64,000 bases of DNA from VMCP01 sp964527775 (GTDB lineage: Bacteria > Bacteroidota > Bacteroidia > NS11-12g > UBA955): the NCBI GenBank assembly GCA_964527775.1, contig CAZGQS010000012.1, forward strand, positions 1 to 64,000. Reading direction: 5' to 3'. Under the pieces are notes generated by a model, which did not search any database, had not been told where the DNA came from, and saw only the letters and a list, made by a program, of their open reading frames with translations. Each line of letters opens with the position of its first letter. Position 1 is the first letter of the stretch. The position numbers were made by a program, and so were the translations under genes. Positions 34,331 to 43,095 of this stretch are shown here, piece by piece.

Positions 34331-35803
34331 ATGAGCTCGGTTTCTTTATATAACACGCTCAATAGGAAAACCGAAACCTTTGAATCTATTGTACCTGGCA
34401 GAATAGGTATGTATGTGTGTGGACCTACGGTTTATGGTCCTCCGCATCTAGGACACGTGAGAGGTCCCATTGTATTCGATGTATTGAGAAGGTTTCTTAT
34501 TTCTAAGGGATATCAAATACGGTTTGTACGCAATATTACTGATGTAGGACACTTGGTTGGCGATGCAGATGAGGGAGAAGACAAGCTTCAGAAACAAGCG
34601 CGTTTAGAACAAGTTGAGCCCATGGAAGTGGCCCAGACCTATGCTGATTCGTACAATTGGGTGATGGATCAAATGAATGTCATGCGACCCAGTATTGAAC
34701 CTAGGGCAAGCGGACATATCATTGAGCAAATTGAAATGATTTCTTCCATCATCGAAAAAGGCTTAGCTTATGAAGTAAATGGTTCTGTGTACTTTGATGT
34801 TACTGCCTACAGCAAGATTGAGAATTATGGCGAATTGAGTGGTCGTGTTTTGGATGATTTGGTGGCGGGTGCAGGAAATCAAAGCAGGGAATTAGAAGGA
34901 CAAGGTGAAAAACGAAGCTCGCATGACTTTGCATTATGGAAAAAGGCTTCGCCTGAGCATATCATGCAATGGTCTTCTCCTTGGGGAAAAGGGTTTCCGG
35001 GTTGGCACATTGAGTGCAGCGCTATGTCGGCTAAATATTTGGGTGAAGAATTTGATATTCACGGTGGTGGAATGGACTTATTATTTCCCCATCATGAGTG
35101 CGAAATTGCTCAAAGCAAGGCTGCACATAATCATGCCCCTGCTAAATATTGGGTTCATCACAACATGATCACCATTAACGGTCAGAAAATGGCCAAAAGT
35201 TTGAACAACGGCATACAAGTGATGCAGTTGTTTTCAGGCGATCATCATTTATTGACCCGCGGTTTCGGAGCTGATGTTTTGAGGTTTTTTGTGCTTCAAG
35301 CGCATTACCGTAGCACATTAGATTTTAGCGAAGAGGCCTTGATTGCTTCCGAAAAGGGATTGCAAAGACTTTATGCCGCTGAGAAATTATTGTCTGGATT
35401 AAAGGTTTCAGATAGCAGTACGGTAGAATTTTCTGATTTGCGAGTAGCTATTGAAACGGCTTTGTCTGATGATTTAAATACGCCCATTGCCATCGCGCAA
35501 TTGTTTGAATTGGCTCGTAGAATTAACTTGGTTAACGATGGAAAAGAGTCCATTGATTCATCTAATTTGTTGATAGCAAAGGAGTTATTTGATCACATTT
35601 TTCATGAGATACTGGGAATTAAGGCTGCTTTAGAGGAAAATTCGGGAGTTTTGGATGGAGTGGTTGATCTATTGATTCAACTTCGGGCGCAAGCGAAAAC
35701 AGATAAGAATTATGCTTTGAGCGATCAGATTCGAAATGAATTAAAGTTGCGTGGAATTGAGTTAATGGATTCCAAAGAGGGAACCAACTGGAAGTTGTCT
35801 TAG
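34331..35803 (+). CDS. cysS: Cysteinyl-tRNA synthetase
   Basis: Class I synthetase, 490 residues. The HIGH-type motif is PPHLGHVRG (about 36-44) following the zinc Cys in YVCGPTVYG. Other conserved elements are WHIECSAMS (zinc ligand), HGGGMDLLFPHHECE and the KMSKS motif KMAKSLNN near 283. The ATG at 34331 is preferred to the TTG at 34325. It probably belongs to the nrnA-to-rsmE operon. Confidence 0.97.
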   Translation: MSSVSLYNTLNRKTETFESIVPGRIGMYVCGPTVYGPPHLGHVRGPIVFDVLRRFLISKGYQIRFVRNITDVGHLVGDADEGEDKLQKQARLEQVEPMEVAQTYADSYNWVMDQMNVMRPSIEPRASGHIIEQIEMISSIIEKGLAYEVNGSVYFDVTAYSKIENYGELSGRVLDDLVAGAGNQSRELEGQGEKRSSHDFALWKKASPEHIMQWSSPWGKGFPGWHIECSAMSAKYLGEEFDIHGGGMDLLFPHHECEIAQSKAAHNHAPAKYWVHHNMITINGQKMAKSLNNGIQVMQLFSGDHHLLTRGFGADVLRFFVLQAHYRSTLDFSEEALIASEKGLQRLYAAEKLLSGLKVSDSSTVEFSDLRVAIETALSDDLNTPIAIAQLFELARRINLVNDGKESIDSSNLLIAKELFDHIFHEILGIKAALEENSGVLDGVVDLLIQLRAQAKTDKNYALSDQIRNELKLRGIELMDSKEGTNWKLS

Positions 35804-35822
35804 TCTTTTTTTCTTGGAAATT

Positions 35823-36539
35823 ATGCCTGGAAAGTTCACCTTTTACAGCCAAAATATAGATGATCAATTCATTGTTTTAGACGAAGCAGAAGCTCGACAT
35901 GCTGTTCAAGTTTTGCGATTTCAGGTAGGTGATCAGATTGAAGTTTCTGACGGTTTGGGTAAGAAATACGAAGCTCGCATTTTAGAGATTCAGAAACGTT
36001 CATTAAAGGCAGAAATACTGAGCTTCAGTGATTACAAGAGATCTCGGGTTCATTTGGCCATTGGTATTTTAAAAAACTCTGACCGAATGGAGTGGTTGAT
36101 AGAAAAATGCACTGAATTGGGCTGCGCTTCTATTGGATTTCTGGAAACCAAAAACTCGGAGAGATCTAAGGTGAATTTAGATCGGCTTCACAAAACTGCT
36201 ATTTCTGCCATGAAACAATCGCACGGTGCCTGGATTCCAAAAATTGATTTGATAGATTGGCGTTCTCTGTTTTCTGGGGATGTTTTTTCGGGGGACTTTA
36301 ATTCAAGATACATTGCTTATTGTGATTTAGAAGACGGAATTTCAGTTAAAGATCATCCACACGCGTTGTTTGATCAAAAGGGTGAGGTTTTGATTTGCAT
36401 TGGACCAGAGGGAGATTTTACTGCGGATGAATTTAAACAGGCTATAAATCAAGGCTTTCGTTCATTATCATTGGGCGATAGTATATTGCGGGCTGAAACG
36501 GCAGCAATCACGGCATGTGCATGGGCTAACTGGGTATAA
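35823..36539 (+). CDS. rsmE: 16S rRNA m3U1498 methyltransferase
   Basis: A 238-residue SPOUT-class enzyme that methylates U1498 of 16S rRNA. An N-terminal PUA-like domain (EAEARHAVQVLRFQVGDQIEVSDG) is followed by the knotted SAM-binding domain. Its signatures are LIEKCTELGCASIGF, CIGPEGDFTADEF and LSLGDSILRAETAAI. The ATG at 35823 (MPGKFTFY) fits the family better than 35814. Its stop codon overlaps the 28-bp palindrome. Confidence 0.95.
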   Translation: MPGKFTFYSQNIDDQFIVLDEAEARHAVQVLRFQVGDQIEVSDGLGKKYEARILEIQKRSLKAEILSFSDYKRSRVHLAIGILKNSDRMEWLIEKCTELGCASIGFLETKNSERSKVNLDRLHKTAISAMKQSHGAWIPKIDLIDWRSLFSGDVFSGDFNSRYIAYCDLEDGISVKDHPHALFDQKGEVLICIGPEGDFTADEFKQAINQGFRSLSLGDSILRAETAAITACAWANWV

Positions 36540-36565
36540 ACGTTTATAATCGATTATAAACGTTT
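36538..36565. promoter_or_regulatory. Perfect 28-bp palindrome between rsmE and ssb
   Basis: The half-site AAACGTTTATAATC is followed without a spacer by its exact reverse complement. Nested inside is the smaller palindrome TATAAACGTTTATA (36535-36548), with a near copy at 36555. No T tract follows, so it is not an intrinsic terminator. It lies 57 bases before the ssb ATG and could be an operator. Confidence 0.7.
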
Positions 36566-36622
36566 GATTTACGGATACTAATTTGGAGGTTATAGATTTT
36601 TGTGTTGTTAATATTAAACAAC

Positions 36623-37006
36623 ATGAAAAATTTATTGAATTCTGTCCGTTTGTACGGCAACGTAGGAAAGGACCCCGTAATCACAATTTTTGAAAACGGT
36701 GGAAAAGTGGCTCGATGGTCTATGGCCACAAATGAGAAGTTAAAAAATGCCAAGGGTGAGGTATTTGACGAGGTGATGTGGCATCAACTGGTGGCTTGGG
36801 GCAATGCAGCAACGTTAGTTGAGTCTTTTGTCAAGAAAGGATCTAGAATTGCTGTAGAAGGGAAATTAACTCATCGAAGATTTACCAATAGAGATGGGGT
36901 TGAGAAAGAAGTTTCAGAGATTTTAGTGAAGGACTTGTTGCTTCTAGAAAAAAGACAACCGCAGAATCAAGAGGCGGATGAAATAGAAGAAGCAGTTCCG
37001 TTTTAA
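36623..37006 (+). CDS. ssb: Single-stranded DNA-binding protein
   Basis: A 127-residue SSB with the OB-fold at about 1-105 (NSVRLYGNVGKDPVI, ARWSMATNEKLKN, WHQLVAWGNAA, GSRIAVEGKLTHRRFTNRDG) and a very short acidic tail ending EEAVPF, which binds repair and replication partners. It is shorter than typical replication SSBs (about 150-180) because the flexible linker is nearly absent, so it may be a second, specialised SSB. The ATG at 36623 is chosen over a TTG at 36602. Its upstream region carries the perfect palindrome. Confidence 0.93.
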   Translation: MKNLLNSVRLYGNVGKDPVITIFENGGKVARWSMATNEKLKNAKGEVFDEVMWHQLVAWGNAATLVESFVKKGSRIAVEGKLTHRRFTNRDGVEKEVSEILVKDLLLLEKRQPQNQEADEIEEAVPF

Positions 37007-37027
37007 TTTTTTTAATTAGTCATCAAG

Positions 37028-37053
37028 AAGGGCTGCCATGTGCGGCCTTTTTT
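37028..37053 (+). terminator. Intrinsic terminator after ssb
   Basis: Nine-pair stem AAGGGCTGC/GCGGCCTTT (two G-U pairs) with loop CATGT, ending in a run of T. It lies 21 bases after the ssb stop. Confidence 0.82.
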
Positions 37054-37130
37054 GCGTTTTATGCAAATTATATGATGGTTTTGTTTGGTGTCAATTTAGG
37101 GGAGTTACAAGGTGCACTTGTTTCCGTTAT

Positions 37131-37529
37131 ATGGAAAAGAAATACTGTTTAGAATGTGAAGAGGCGTTGAAGGGCAGAATTGACAAGAAATTCTGTTCAG
37201 ACAATTGTAGGTCAGCGTTTCACAATAGGGAAGGAGGAAAAATATCTCCAATGGTTAAGGTGATTGACCATCAATTGAAAAAGAATAGAGAGATTTTGCG
37301 GCAGCTATTCAGTCAAATTGGTACTGCTCGAGATGAGCATGAGTTAATTGTTTCTTCAGAGCAAATACGTATTTACGGTTTTGTTTTTGATTTTTATACA
37401 CATAGGAGGGTCTTAGACGGGGGTGAATACCTTTTTTGCTATGACTACGGATACAATAAAGTAGACGAAGAACGCATTCATTTGATTAAACATGACTTAT
37501 TAAATCGAGGTGTGGATAATATTGCGTAA
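37131..37529 (+). CDS. Zinc-ribbon hypothetical protein, 132 aa
   Basis: The N-terminus reads YCLECEEALKGRIDKKFCSDNCRSAFHNR, positions 5-33: four cysteines in a CxxC-N(12-13)-CxxxC arrangement typical of small treble-clef or MYM-like zinc ribbons. The remaining 100 residues are mixed helix and strand with no motif I recognise. The ATG at 37131 is chosen because the upstream extension is low-quality Cys-rich translation of the ssb terminator. Nucleic-acid or protein binding is plausible. Confidence 0.72.
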   Translation: MEKKYCLECEEALKGRIDKKFCSDNCRSAFHNREGGKISPMVKVIDHQLKKNREILRQLFSQIGTARDEHELIVSSEQIRIYGFVFDFYTHRRVLDGGEYLFCYDYGYNKVDEERIHLIKHDLLNRGVDNIA

Positions 37530-37552
37530 ATTTGCGGTTCCATTCGTTGGCC

Positions 37553-39899
37553 ATGAGAGAAAATAATGACAAGAGTAAAAAATTTACTCTAAAAGACCGC
37601 AAGCCTGTATCCCAAAATCATGGCGACAATTCACCGAGACCAGAAAGAACCGAACGTCCTACAGTAGATCGTTCTTCTGATAGCGGATTTAAAAGTGAAA
37701 GACGCAGCGAAGGCGGCTTCGGCAGTGATCGCAGATCAGATGATAGACGCGGTGGTAATAGCAGCGGAGGAGGATTTAATAGAGAAAGACGCAGCGAAGG
37801 CGGCGGCTTCAATAGAGAAAAGCGCAGCGAAGGCGGCTTCGGCAGTGATCGCAGATCAGATGATAGACGCGGTGGTANNNNNNNNNNNNNNNNNNNNNNN
37901 NNNNNNNNNNNNNNNNNNNNNNNNNNNNNNNNNNNNNNNNNNNNNNNNNNNNNNNNNNNNNNNNNNNNNNNNNNNNNGCTTCAATAGAGAAAAGCGCAGC
38001 GAAGGCGGCTTCGGCAGTGATCGCAGATCAGAAGATAGACGCGGTGGTANNNNNNNNNNNNNNNNNNNNNNNNNNNNNNNNNNNNNNNNNNNNNNNNNNN
38101 NNNNNNNNNNNNNNNNNNNNNNNNNNNNNNNNNNNNNNNNNNNNNNNNNCGCAGCGAAGGCGGCTTCGGCAGTGATCNNNNNNNNNNNNNNNNNNNNNNN
38201 NNNNNNNNNNNNNNNNNNNNNNNNNNNNNNNNNNNNNNNNNNNNNNNNNNNNNNNNNNNNNNNNNNNNNNNNNNNNNGCAGATCAGAAGATAGACGCGGT
38301 GGTAGCAACAGCGGAGGAGGATTCAATAGAGAGAGACGCAGCGAAGGCGGCGGATTCAATAGAGAGAGACGCAGCGAAGGCGGCTTTGGTAGTGATCGCA
38401 GATCAGAAGATAGACGCGGTGGTAGCAACAGCGGAGGAGGATTCAATAGAGAAAGACGCAGCGAAGGCGGCGGATTCAACAGAGAGAGACGCAGCGAAGG
38501 TGGCTTTGGAAGAGATCGCAGATCAGACGACAGAAGCAGCGGTAGTAGCAGCGGCGGTTTCAACAGAGAGAGACGCAGCGAAGGCGGAGGGTTTAACAGA
38601 GAAAAGCGCAGCGAAGGCGGCTTTGGAAGAGATCGTAGATCAGATGACAGAAGCAGCGGTAGTAGCAGCGGCGGATTCAATAGAGAGAGACGCAGCGAAG
38701 GCGGCTTTGGAAGAGATCGCAGATCAGACGACAGAAGCAGCGGTAGTAGCAGCGGCGGTTTCAACAGAGAGAGACGCAGCGAAGGCGGAGGGTTTAACAG
38801 AGAAAAGCGCAGCGAAGGCGGCTTTGGAAGAGATCGTAGATCAGATGACAGAAGCAGCGGTAGTAGCAGCGGCGGATTCAACAGAGAAAGACGCAGCGAA
38901 GGTGGGTTTGATAGAGGTGATAGAAGAGAAAAACCTGAATCCTTCAGAGAAGAAAAACCTGCAAAAATTAAACGAATAAAGAGAGAGAGAACAGAATCAA
39001 AGGAAACTCGTTCTGGATTTGGATACAAGGGCAGTAACAGAGATTTTGAGAAAGCGGGATCTCATCTTCAAAAAGGCAGTGAACTTTTGAATACAGATAT
39101 TCGCTTAAATCGTTACATTTCTAATAGTGGATTGTGCAGTCGCAGAGAAGCTGACCAAATGATTTTGGAAGGTTTGGTGATGGTGAACGGTAATATTATT
39201 AATGAATTGGGAACTAAGGTGAGTAAGAAAGATGTGGTTAAGGTAGACGGCAAGAGAATCATGCCCGAGAAACCTATCTACATTTTGCTTAATAAACCAA
39301 AGGGATATATTACCACAACTGAAGATCCTGAGGGTAGAAAGACCGTCATGGATTTGATTGATTTGCCCGGAAAAGAGAGAATTTATCCAGTGGGTAGGTT
39401 AGATAGAAATACTACAGGTGTTTTATTGTTGACCAATGACGGCGAATTTTCACAGAAGTTAACGCACCCTAGTTTTCAGATTAAGAAAATATATAGAGCA
39501 AAGCTTGATAGAAAACCATCAAAAGAACACATGTTAGCATGGGTTGAGGGAGTTGAGCTTGAAGATGGAATCATGACGTTTGAACAAGTTGGTTTTGTTG
39601 ATGAAAACGATCAAACCATTCTTGGATTGGAAGTGCATTCTGGTAGAAATAGAGTTGTTAGAAGAATGTTTGAACACTTCAAGTATGAAGTTGAGGCATT
39701 AGATCGCGTTTTGATGGGTGAGTTTGATAAAATAAAATTGGGTAGAGGTAAGTGGAGATTGCTCAATGATAAGGAAACTGGTTATATTGAGAGATTGAAG
39801 CGCACGAAACCAAAAGCACCACCAACTGATTTAAAATCTGACCCTACTTCTTTAGATTTAAGTGATGAAGAGTGGGATGATATGATGAACGAGGAGTAA
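37553..39899 (+). CDS. RluB-type pseudouridine synthase with long Arg/Gly/Ser repeat N-terminus
   Basis: The last 270 residues (from about 39090) are a complete RsuA/RluB/RluE-family pseudouridine synthase. It has an S4 RNA-binding domain (RLNRYISNSGLCSRREAD), the catalytic motif PVGRLDRNTTGVLLLTNDG with its Asp, and EVHSGRNRVVRRMFEHF. It modifies 23S or 16S rRNA. Before this lies a disordered segment of repeats built on GGFNRERRSEGG and GFGSDRRSDDRRGG, rich in Arg, Gly, Ser and Asp, likely RNA-binding. Three 100-N gaps interrupt it and shift the apparent frame between 37877 and 37980; the gene itself is probably intact. The start is ATG 37553; the acidic tail ends DDMMNEE. Confidence 0.88.
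37878..37977. other. Assembly gap, 100 N, genuine repeat break
   Basis: The last 55 bases before it (37823-37877) also occur at 37703-37757, and the first 55 after it (37978-38032) equal 37806-37860. Flanks do not overlap each other, so sequence is missing; to keep frame its true length must be a multiple of three. Confidence 0.85.
38050..38149. other. Assembly gap, 100 N, probably false
   Basis: The final 55 bases before it (37995-38049) are repeated after it as 38150-38177 plus 38278-38304, with the next gap placed inside that copy. The contigs therefore seem to overlap. Confidence 0.75.
38178..38277. other. Assembly gap, 100 N, splitting a 55-base overlap
   Basis: The 28 bases before it and the 27 bases after it join into the same 55-mer found at 37995-38049. 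Removing both gaps and this copy (255 bases) keeps the reading frame. Confidence 0.75.
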
Positions 39900-39908
39900 A
39901 TTTGCTCC

Positions 39909-41207
39909 GTGAACGTTTTATTATTAGGTTCTGGCGGAAGAGAGCATGCATTTGCTCACTTTATTTCTAAAAGCAAGAAATTAACAAAGTTATTTATTGC
40001 TCCTGGCAATGCAGGTACACAACTTGTAGGGGAAAATGTGGTTTTGAATCCTCTAGACTTTCAGTCGGTTTGGTCGTTTATTGTAGATCATCAAATTGAA
40101 TTGGTTGTTCCTGGAAATGAAGATCCACTTGTGGCAGGAGTTACTGATTTTATAGAAACACAGAACATTCAGTTTGGAACTTCGGTATTGGTTGCTGGTC
40201 CTAGCAAATATGCATCTCAATTGGAGGGAAGTAAGAGTTTTTCGAAAGTTTTGATGTTAGAAGCGGGAATTCCAACTGCGAGATTCAAAACCATTGCCAA
40301 TGAGAATTTTCAAGAGGGACTGGATTTTTTAGATGAACTTGAACCTCCGTATGTACTGAAGGCTGATGGATTAGCAGCTGGAAAGGGAGTTCTAATTACT
40401 CACAACAAAACCGAAGCTCAGACAATCCTTGCAGATATGATCAAAGGGGAAATGTTTGGCGCAGCATCAAGCACGGTAGTTATTGAGGAGTTTCTACAGG
40501 GAATTGAAATTTCAGTTTTTGTGGTTTCGGATGGAAGTAATTACCAAATTTTGGGATCGGCGAAAGATTATAAACGAATTTTTGACGGAGATCAAGGCCC
40601 AAATACAGGCGGAATGGGGGCTATCAGCCCAGTTCCATTTGCTGATCAGGAGTTCATGGATAAAGTGAAAACTCAAATTGTGGAACCTACACTCAAAACA
40701 TTGCAAAATAGAGGGTATGATTATCGTGGGTTCTTATTTTTGGGATTGATGAATCACAACGGAGATCCCAAGGTCATTGAGTACAATGTGCGCATGGGCG
40801 ACCCTGAAACCGAGGCAATTTTCCCTCGATTGAAAACAGATATGTTAGATCTATTGCTGGGAATTGGCAAAAAGAACATTTCTGATGTTGAATTTAATTT
40901 AGATGAAAGAACAGCGGCCACCGTTTTTTTGGTTTCAGAGGGTTATCCCGGTGCTATTGAAAAAGGTCGCCCCATTTCCGGTTTAGATACGATCACGAAT
41001 GACCATAGCTTTATTTTTCATGCAGGTACAGCCATAAAGGATGGTACAGTTGTAACCAATGGGGGTCGGGTGATTGCAATCACATCTTTGAGCACAAATA
41101 TTGAAAATGCAGTAGATGCTTCTATGAAGTTGGCCAATCAAATTGATTTTCAAGGTAAATTTTATCGAAAAGATATAGGTCAAGATCTTATTTCACTTCA
41201 GAAGTAG
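39909..41207 (+). CDS. purD: Phosphoribosylamine-glycine ligase
   Basis: Second step of purine synthesis: joins glycine to phosphoribosylamine with ATP. The 432-residue protein has the N-terminal GSGGREHAFAHFI, KADGLAAGKGVLI in the ATP-grasp fold, GPNTGGMGAISPVP and IEYNVRMGDPETEAI. The start is GTG at 39909, because the phosphate-binding GSGGREHA lies only seven residues in. It follows the rluB-like gene by nine bases. PRPP from Prs feeds this pathway. Confidence 0.96.
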   Translation: MNVLLLGSGGREHAFAHFISKSKKLTKLFIAPGNAGTQLVGENVVLNPLDFQSVWSFIVDHQIELVVPGNEDPLVAGVTDFIETQNIQFGTSVLVAGPSKYASQLEGSKSFSKVLMLEAGIPTARFKTIANENFQEGLDFLDELEPPYVLKADGLAAGKGVLITHNKTEAQTILADMIKGEMFGAASSTVVIEEFLQGIEISVFVVSDGSNYQILGSAKDYKRIFDGDQGPNTGGMGAISPVPFADQEFMDKVKTQIVEPTLKTLQNRGYDYRGFLFLGLMNHNGDPKVIEYNVRMGDPETEAIFPRLKTDMLDLLLGIGKKNISDVEFNLDERTAATVFLVSEGYPGAIEKGRPISGLDTITNDHSFIFHAGTAIKDGTVVTNGGRVIAITSLSTNIENAVDASMKLANQIDFQGKFYRKDIGQDLISLQK

Positions 41208-41234
41208 TTAACTTCGGACATCACAAAGAATACC

Positions 41235-41840
41235 ATGAATACAGAAAGGTCAGCAATTAATAACAGAGCCAGACGAATTTTTGGTTGGAGATTGTATTTG
41301 AATTTATTCCTTAGGGGACTATTGGTGGTTCTACCTATAGCATTGACGGTTGGAATTTTGGTTTGGATGCTTGGATTGCTGGGTAGCATCTTGCATTTAG
41401 ACAACTTGAGTTTCGGTGCTATGTTGCTTTATGTTGCATTGGGTATTGTGGCAATTACTCTGATTGGTAAAATAACTGAAGGGGTTGTTGCGCAACAATT
41501 TTTAGCCTTTTTGGAGGGAATTATTGAGAAAGCACCTGGTTTGAGTTGGATTTTTGGGACAACCAAGGATTTAACCAATGCTTTTGTGGGTGATGAAAAA
41601 AAATTCACTAAGCCAGTAAAGGTGAGAAGCACCGAATATACTTGGAGAATTGGATTTTTAACGGAGGAAGATTGTTCTGAAATTGGCATGCCTGATCATT
41701 GTGTGGTTTATTTGCCCATGAGCTATGCTATTACAGGTCAAATAATTGTGGTAAAAAAGACCGATGTTGAAAGAATTGATGCTGACGCTGGTACTGTGAT
41801 GAAGTTTATTCTCAGCGGTGGAGTTACAGAAATCAAATAG
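41235..41840 (+). CDS. DUF502 membrane protein
   Basis: A 201-residue protein with two membrane helices at about 24-48 (LFLRGLLVVLPIALTVGILV) and 62-82. A soluble C-terminal domain carries the DUF502 phrases KAPGLSWIFGTTKDLTNAF and CVVYLPMSYAITGQIIVV. The family is widespread and of unknown function. It lies 27 bases after purD and is probably on the same message; the 86-base gap to exbB may hold that gene's promoter. Confidence 0.88.
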   Translation: MNTERSAINNRARRIFGWRLYLNLFLRGLLVVLPIALTVGILVWMLGLLGSILHLDNLSFGAMLLYVALGIVAITLIGKITEGVVAQQFLAFLEGIIEKAPGLSWIFGTTKDLTNAFVGDEKKFTKPVKVRSTEYTWRIGFLTEEDCSEIGMPDHCVVYLPMSYAITGQIIVVKKTDVERIDADAGTVMKFILSGGVTEIK

Positions 41841-41926
41841 TTCAATTTACTGAACATATATTTCTTGGGGATAATTTTTCAGAGTTTCATTCGTTAATAC
41901 CAACAAACGAACATTAATTCGCATAT

Positions 41927-42631
41927 ATGTTAAACTTGGGAATTCTACTTCAGGCCGGTGCAGCAGCTGTGGCTGATACAACCGCAGTAGCCGCTGCAAA
42001 TGGTGAACACGTTTCGGCACCTGTTTTAGAGATCATGATCAAAGGAGGTTTTGTAATGGCTCTCTTGGCATTGTGTCTCCTTTTTGCCTTTTATGTTATA
42101 GTTGAACGTTGGATTTATTTGAATAATCGAGCGAAACTCGATGATAACTTGATCAATGTGATCAAAGATAATTTGAAAGAAAACAGACCCGATGCCGCTT
42201 TAGCTTATTGCGATCGTACTCCTACGGCTCAGGCTCAAGTTATTGCAACTGGTTTGCGATTCTTAGGTAGCAACATGCGTGAAATTGAGAGTGCGATGGA
42301 AACAAAAGCACAAGTTGAATTGAGCGCGATGGAAAGTAATTTGAATTATTTGAGTTTGATTTCGCGTGTAGCGCCAATGTTGGGGTTTGTAGGAACCATT
42401 TGGGGTGTAATTAACATCTTTTACAGTATTTCTCAAACCAATGATTTAAGTATTGGAGCTATCTCTGGAGGTTTATATACCAAAATGGTAGCGAGTTTCG
42501 CTGGACTTTTAGTTGGTATTATTGCTTTCTTGGGATACCAACTATTTATTCAAAGAGTTGATCGCTTTTCCGAAAGACTTCAAGAACAATCCTTGAAATT
42601 GATGGAAATTTTGGTAAAATCTAACATTTAA
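41927..42631 (+). CDS. exbB: MotA/TolQ/ExbB proton channel protein
   Basis: A 234-residue inner-membrane protein that forms the proton channel powering TonB-dependent uptake or Tol-like envelope work. Membrane helices lie at about 38-63, 146-170 and 185-210. The channel region reads RVAPMLGFVGTIWGVINIF and GGLYTKMVASFAGLLVGIIAFLGY, as in the family. exbD follows four bases later. No tonB is adjacent, so the energised receptor system is elsewhere. Confidence 0.9.
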   Translation: MLNLGILLQAGAAAVADTTAVAAANGEHVSAPVLEIMIKGGFVMALLALCLLFAFYVIVERWIYLNNRAKLDDNLINVIKDNLKENRPDAALAYCDRTPTAQAQVIATGLRFLGSNMREIESAMETKAQVELSAMESNLNYLSLISRVAPMLGFVGTIWGVINIFYSISQTNDLSIGAISGGLYTKMVASFAGLLVGIIAFLGYQLFIQRVDRFSERLQEQSLKLMEILVKSNI

Positions 42632-42635
42632 TCTC

Positions 42636-43088
42636 ATGAAACTGCGCAGAAGAGCTCGTGAAGAAGCAGAAGTAGAATCGTCGTCGTTAAACGACATTAT
42701 GTTCTTCTTGCTGTTGTTCTTCCTGATAGCAAGCACATTGGCAAATCCCAATGTGATTAAGATCATGCTTCCCAAAGCAAAAACCACTTCTACCGTTCAA
42801 ACAAAACCGTTTGTATTGACCGTCAAGTTTGATGAAAGCGATGTAAATCACGAGCAAATTCTTTATTTCATTGACCAAGATAAAACACCGGTTGGATTAG
42901 CAGAATTAGAAAAAAGATTGATCAAAGCTAGAGACGAGTTCAATGATCCTGAAAATCCTGATAACCGTTTAAATGTAGTTTTAAGATTGGATCGAAATCT
43001 TACCGTACAAGAAATGGTTGATGTTATGGAAGTAGGAGCGAATTTGGGTATTCGTATGGTTCTTGCAACCGACAAATCTCGCAAATAA
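42636..43088 (+). CDS. exbD: Biopolymer transporter ExbD/TolR
   Basis: A 150-residue single-helix protein. The membrane segment at about 20-40 contains the essential Asp in SSLNDIMFFLLLFFLIAS, and a periplasmic domain follows (NRLNVVLRLDRNLTVQEMVDVMEVG). It partners the upstream ExbB. Only one exbD is present, whereas many Bacteroidota loci carry two. Confidence 0.92.
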   Translation: MKLRRRAREEAEVESSSLNDIMFFLLLFFLIASTLANPNVIKIMLPKAKTTSTVQTKPFVLTVKFDESDVNHEQILYFIDQDKTPVGLAELEKRLIKARDEFNDPENPDNRLNVVLRLDRNLTVQEMVDVMEVGANLGIRMVLATDKSRK

Positions 43089-43095
43089 TCTTTTC

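Larger units (their letters stand above)
37697..38912 (+). repeat. Tandem Arg/Gly/Ser coding repeats of the rluB-like gene
   Basis: Interlocking units encode (G)GFNRERRSEGG or NREKRSEGG alternating with GFGSDRRSEDRRGGSNSGG in the first half and GFGRDRRSDDRSSGSSSGG in the second. The near-identity of units broke the assembly three times, so true copy number is unknown. Confidence 0.93.

Noticed and set aside
36538..36565. Terminator for rsmE
   Set aside because: The palindrome is AT-rich, spacerless and not followed by a T tract.
37697..38912. Possible CRISPR array
   Set aside because: Units are contiguous, encode protein in frame and have no unique spacers; the 28-base island arises from assembly gaps.
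38299..38979. Plus-strand alternative frame rich in Ala/Glu/Asp through the repeats
   Set aside because: Same repeat effect in another frame; it has no conserved domain and lies wholly within the rluB-like gene.
37856..39028. Long open frame on the minus strand opposite the rluB-like repeats
   Set aside because: It is a product of stop-free repetitive sequence; it translates to monotonous Leu/Pro/Ser strings and the plus-strand frame continues into a conserved enzyme.
41890..41911. Inverted repeat TTCGTT-N10-AACGAA upstream of exbB
   Set aside because: Arms are only six bases and the loop is long; this is expected by chance in an AT-rich region.
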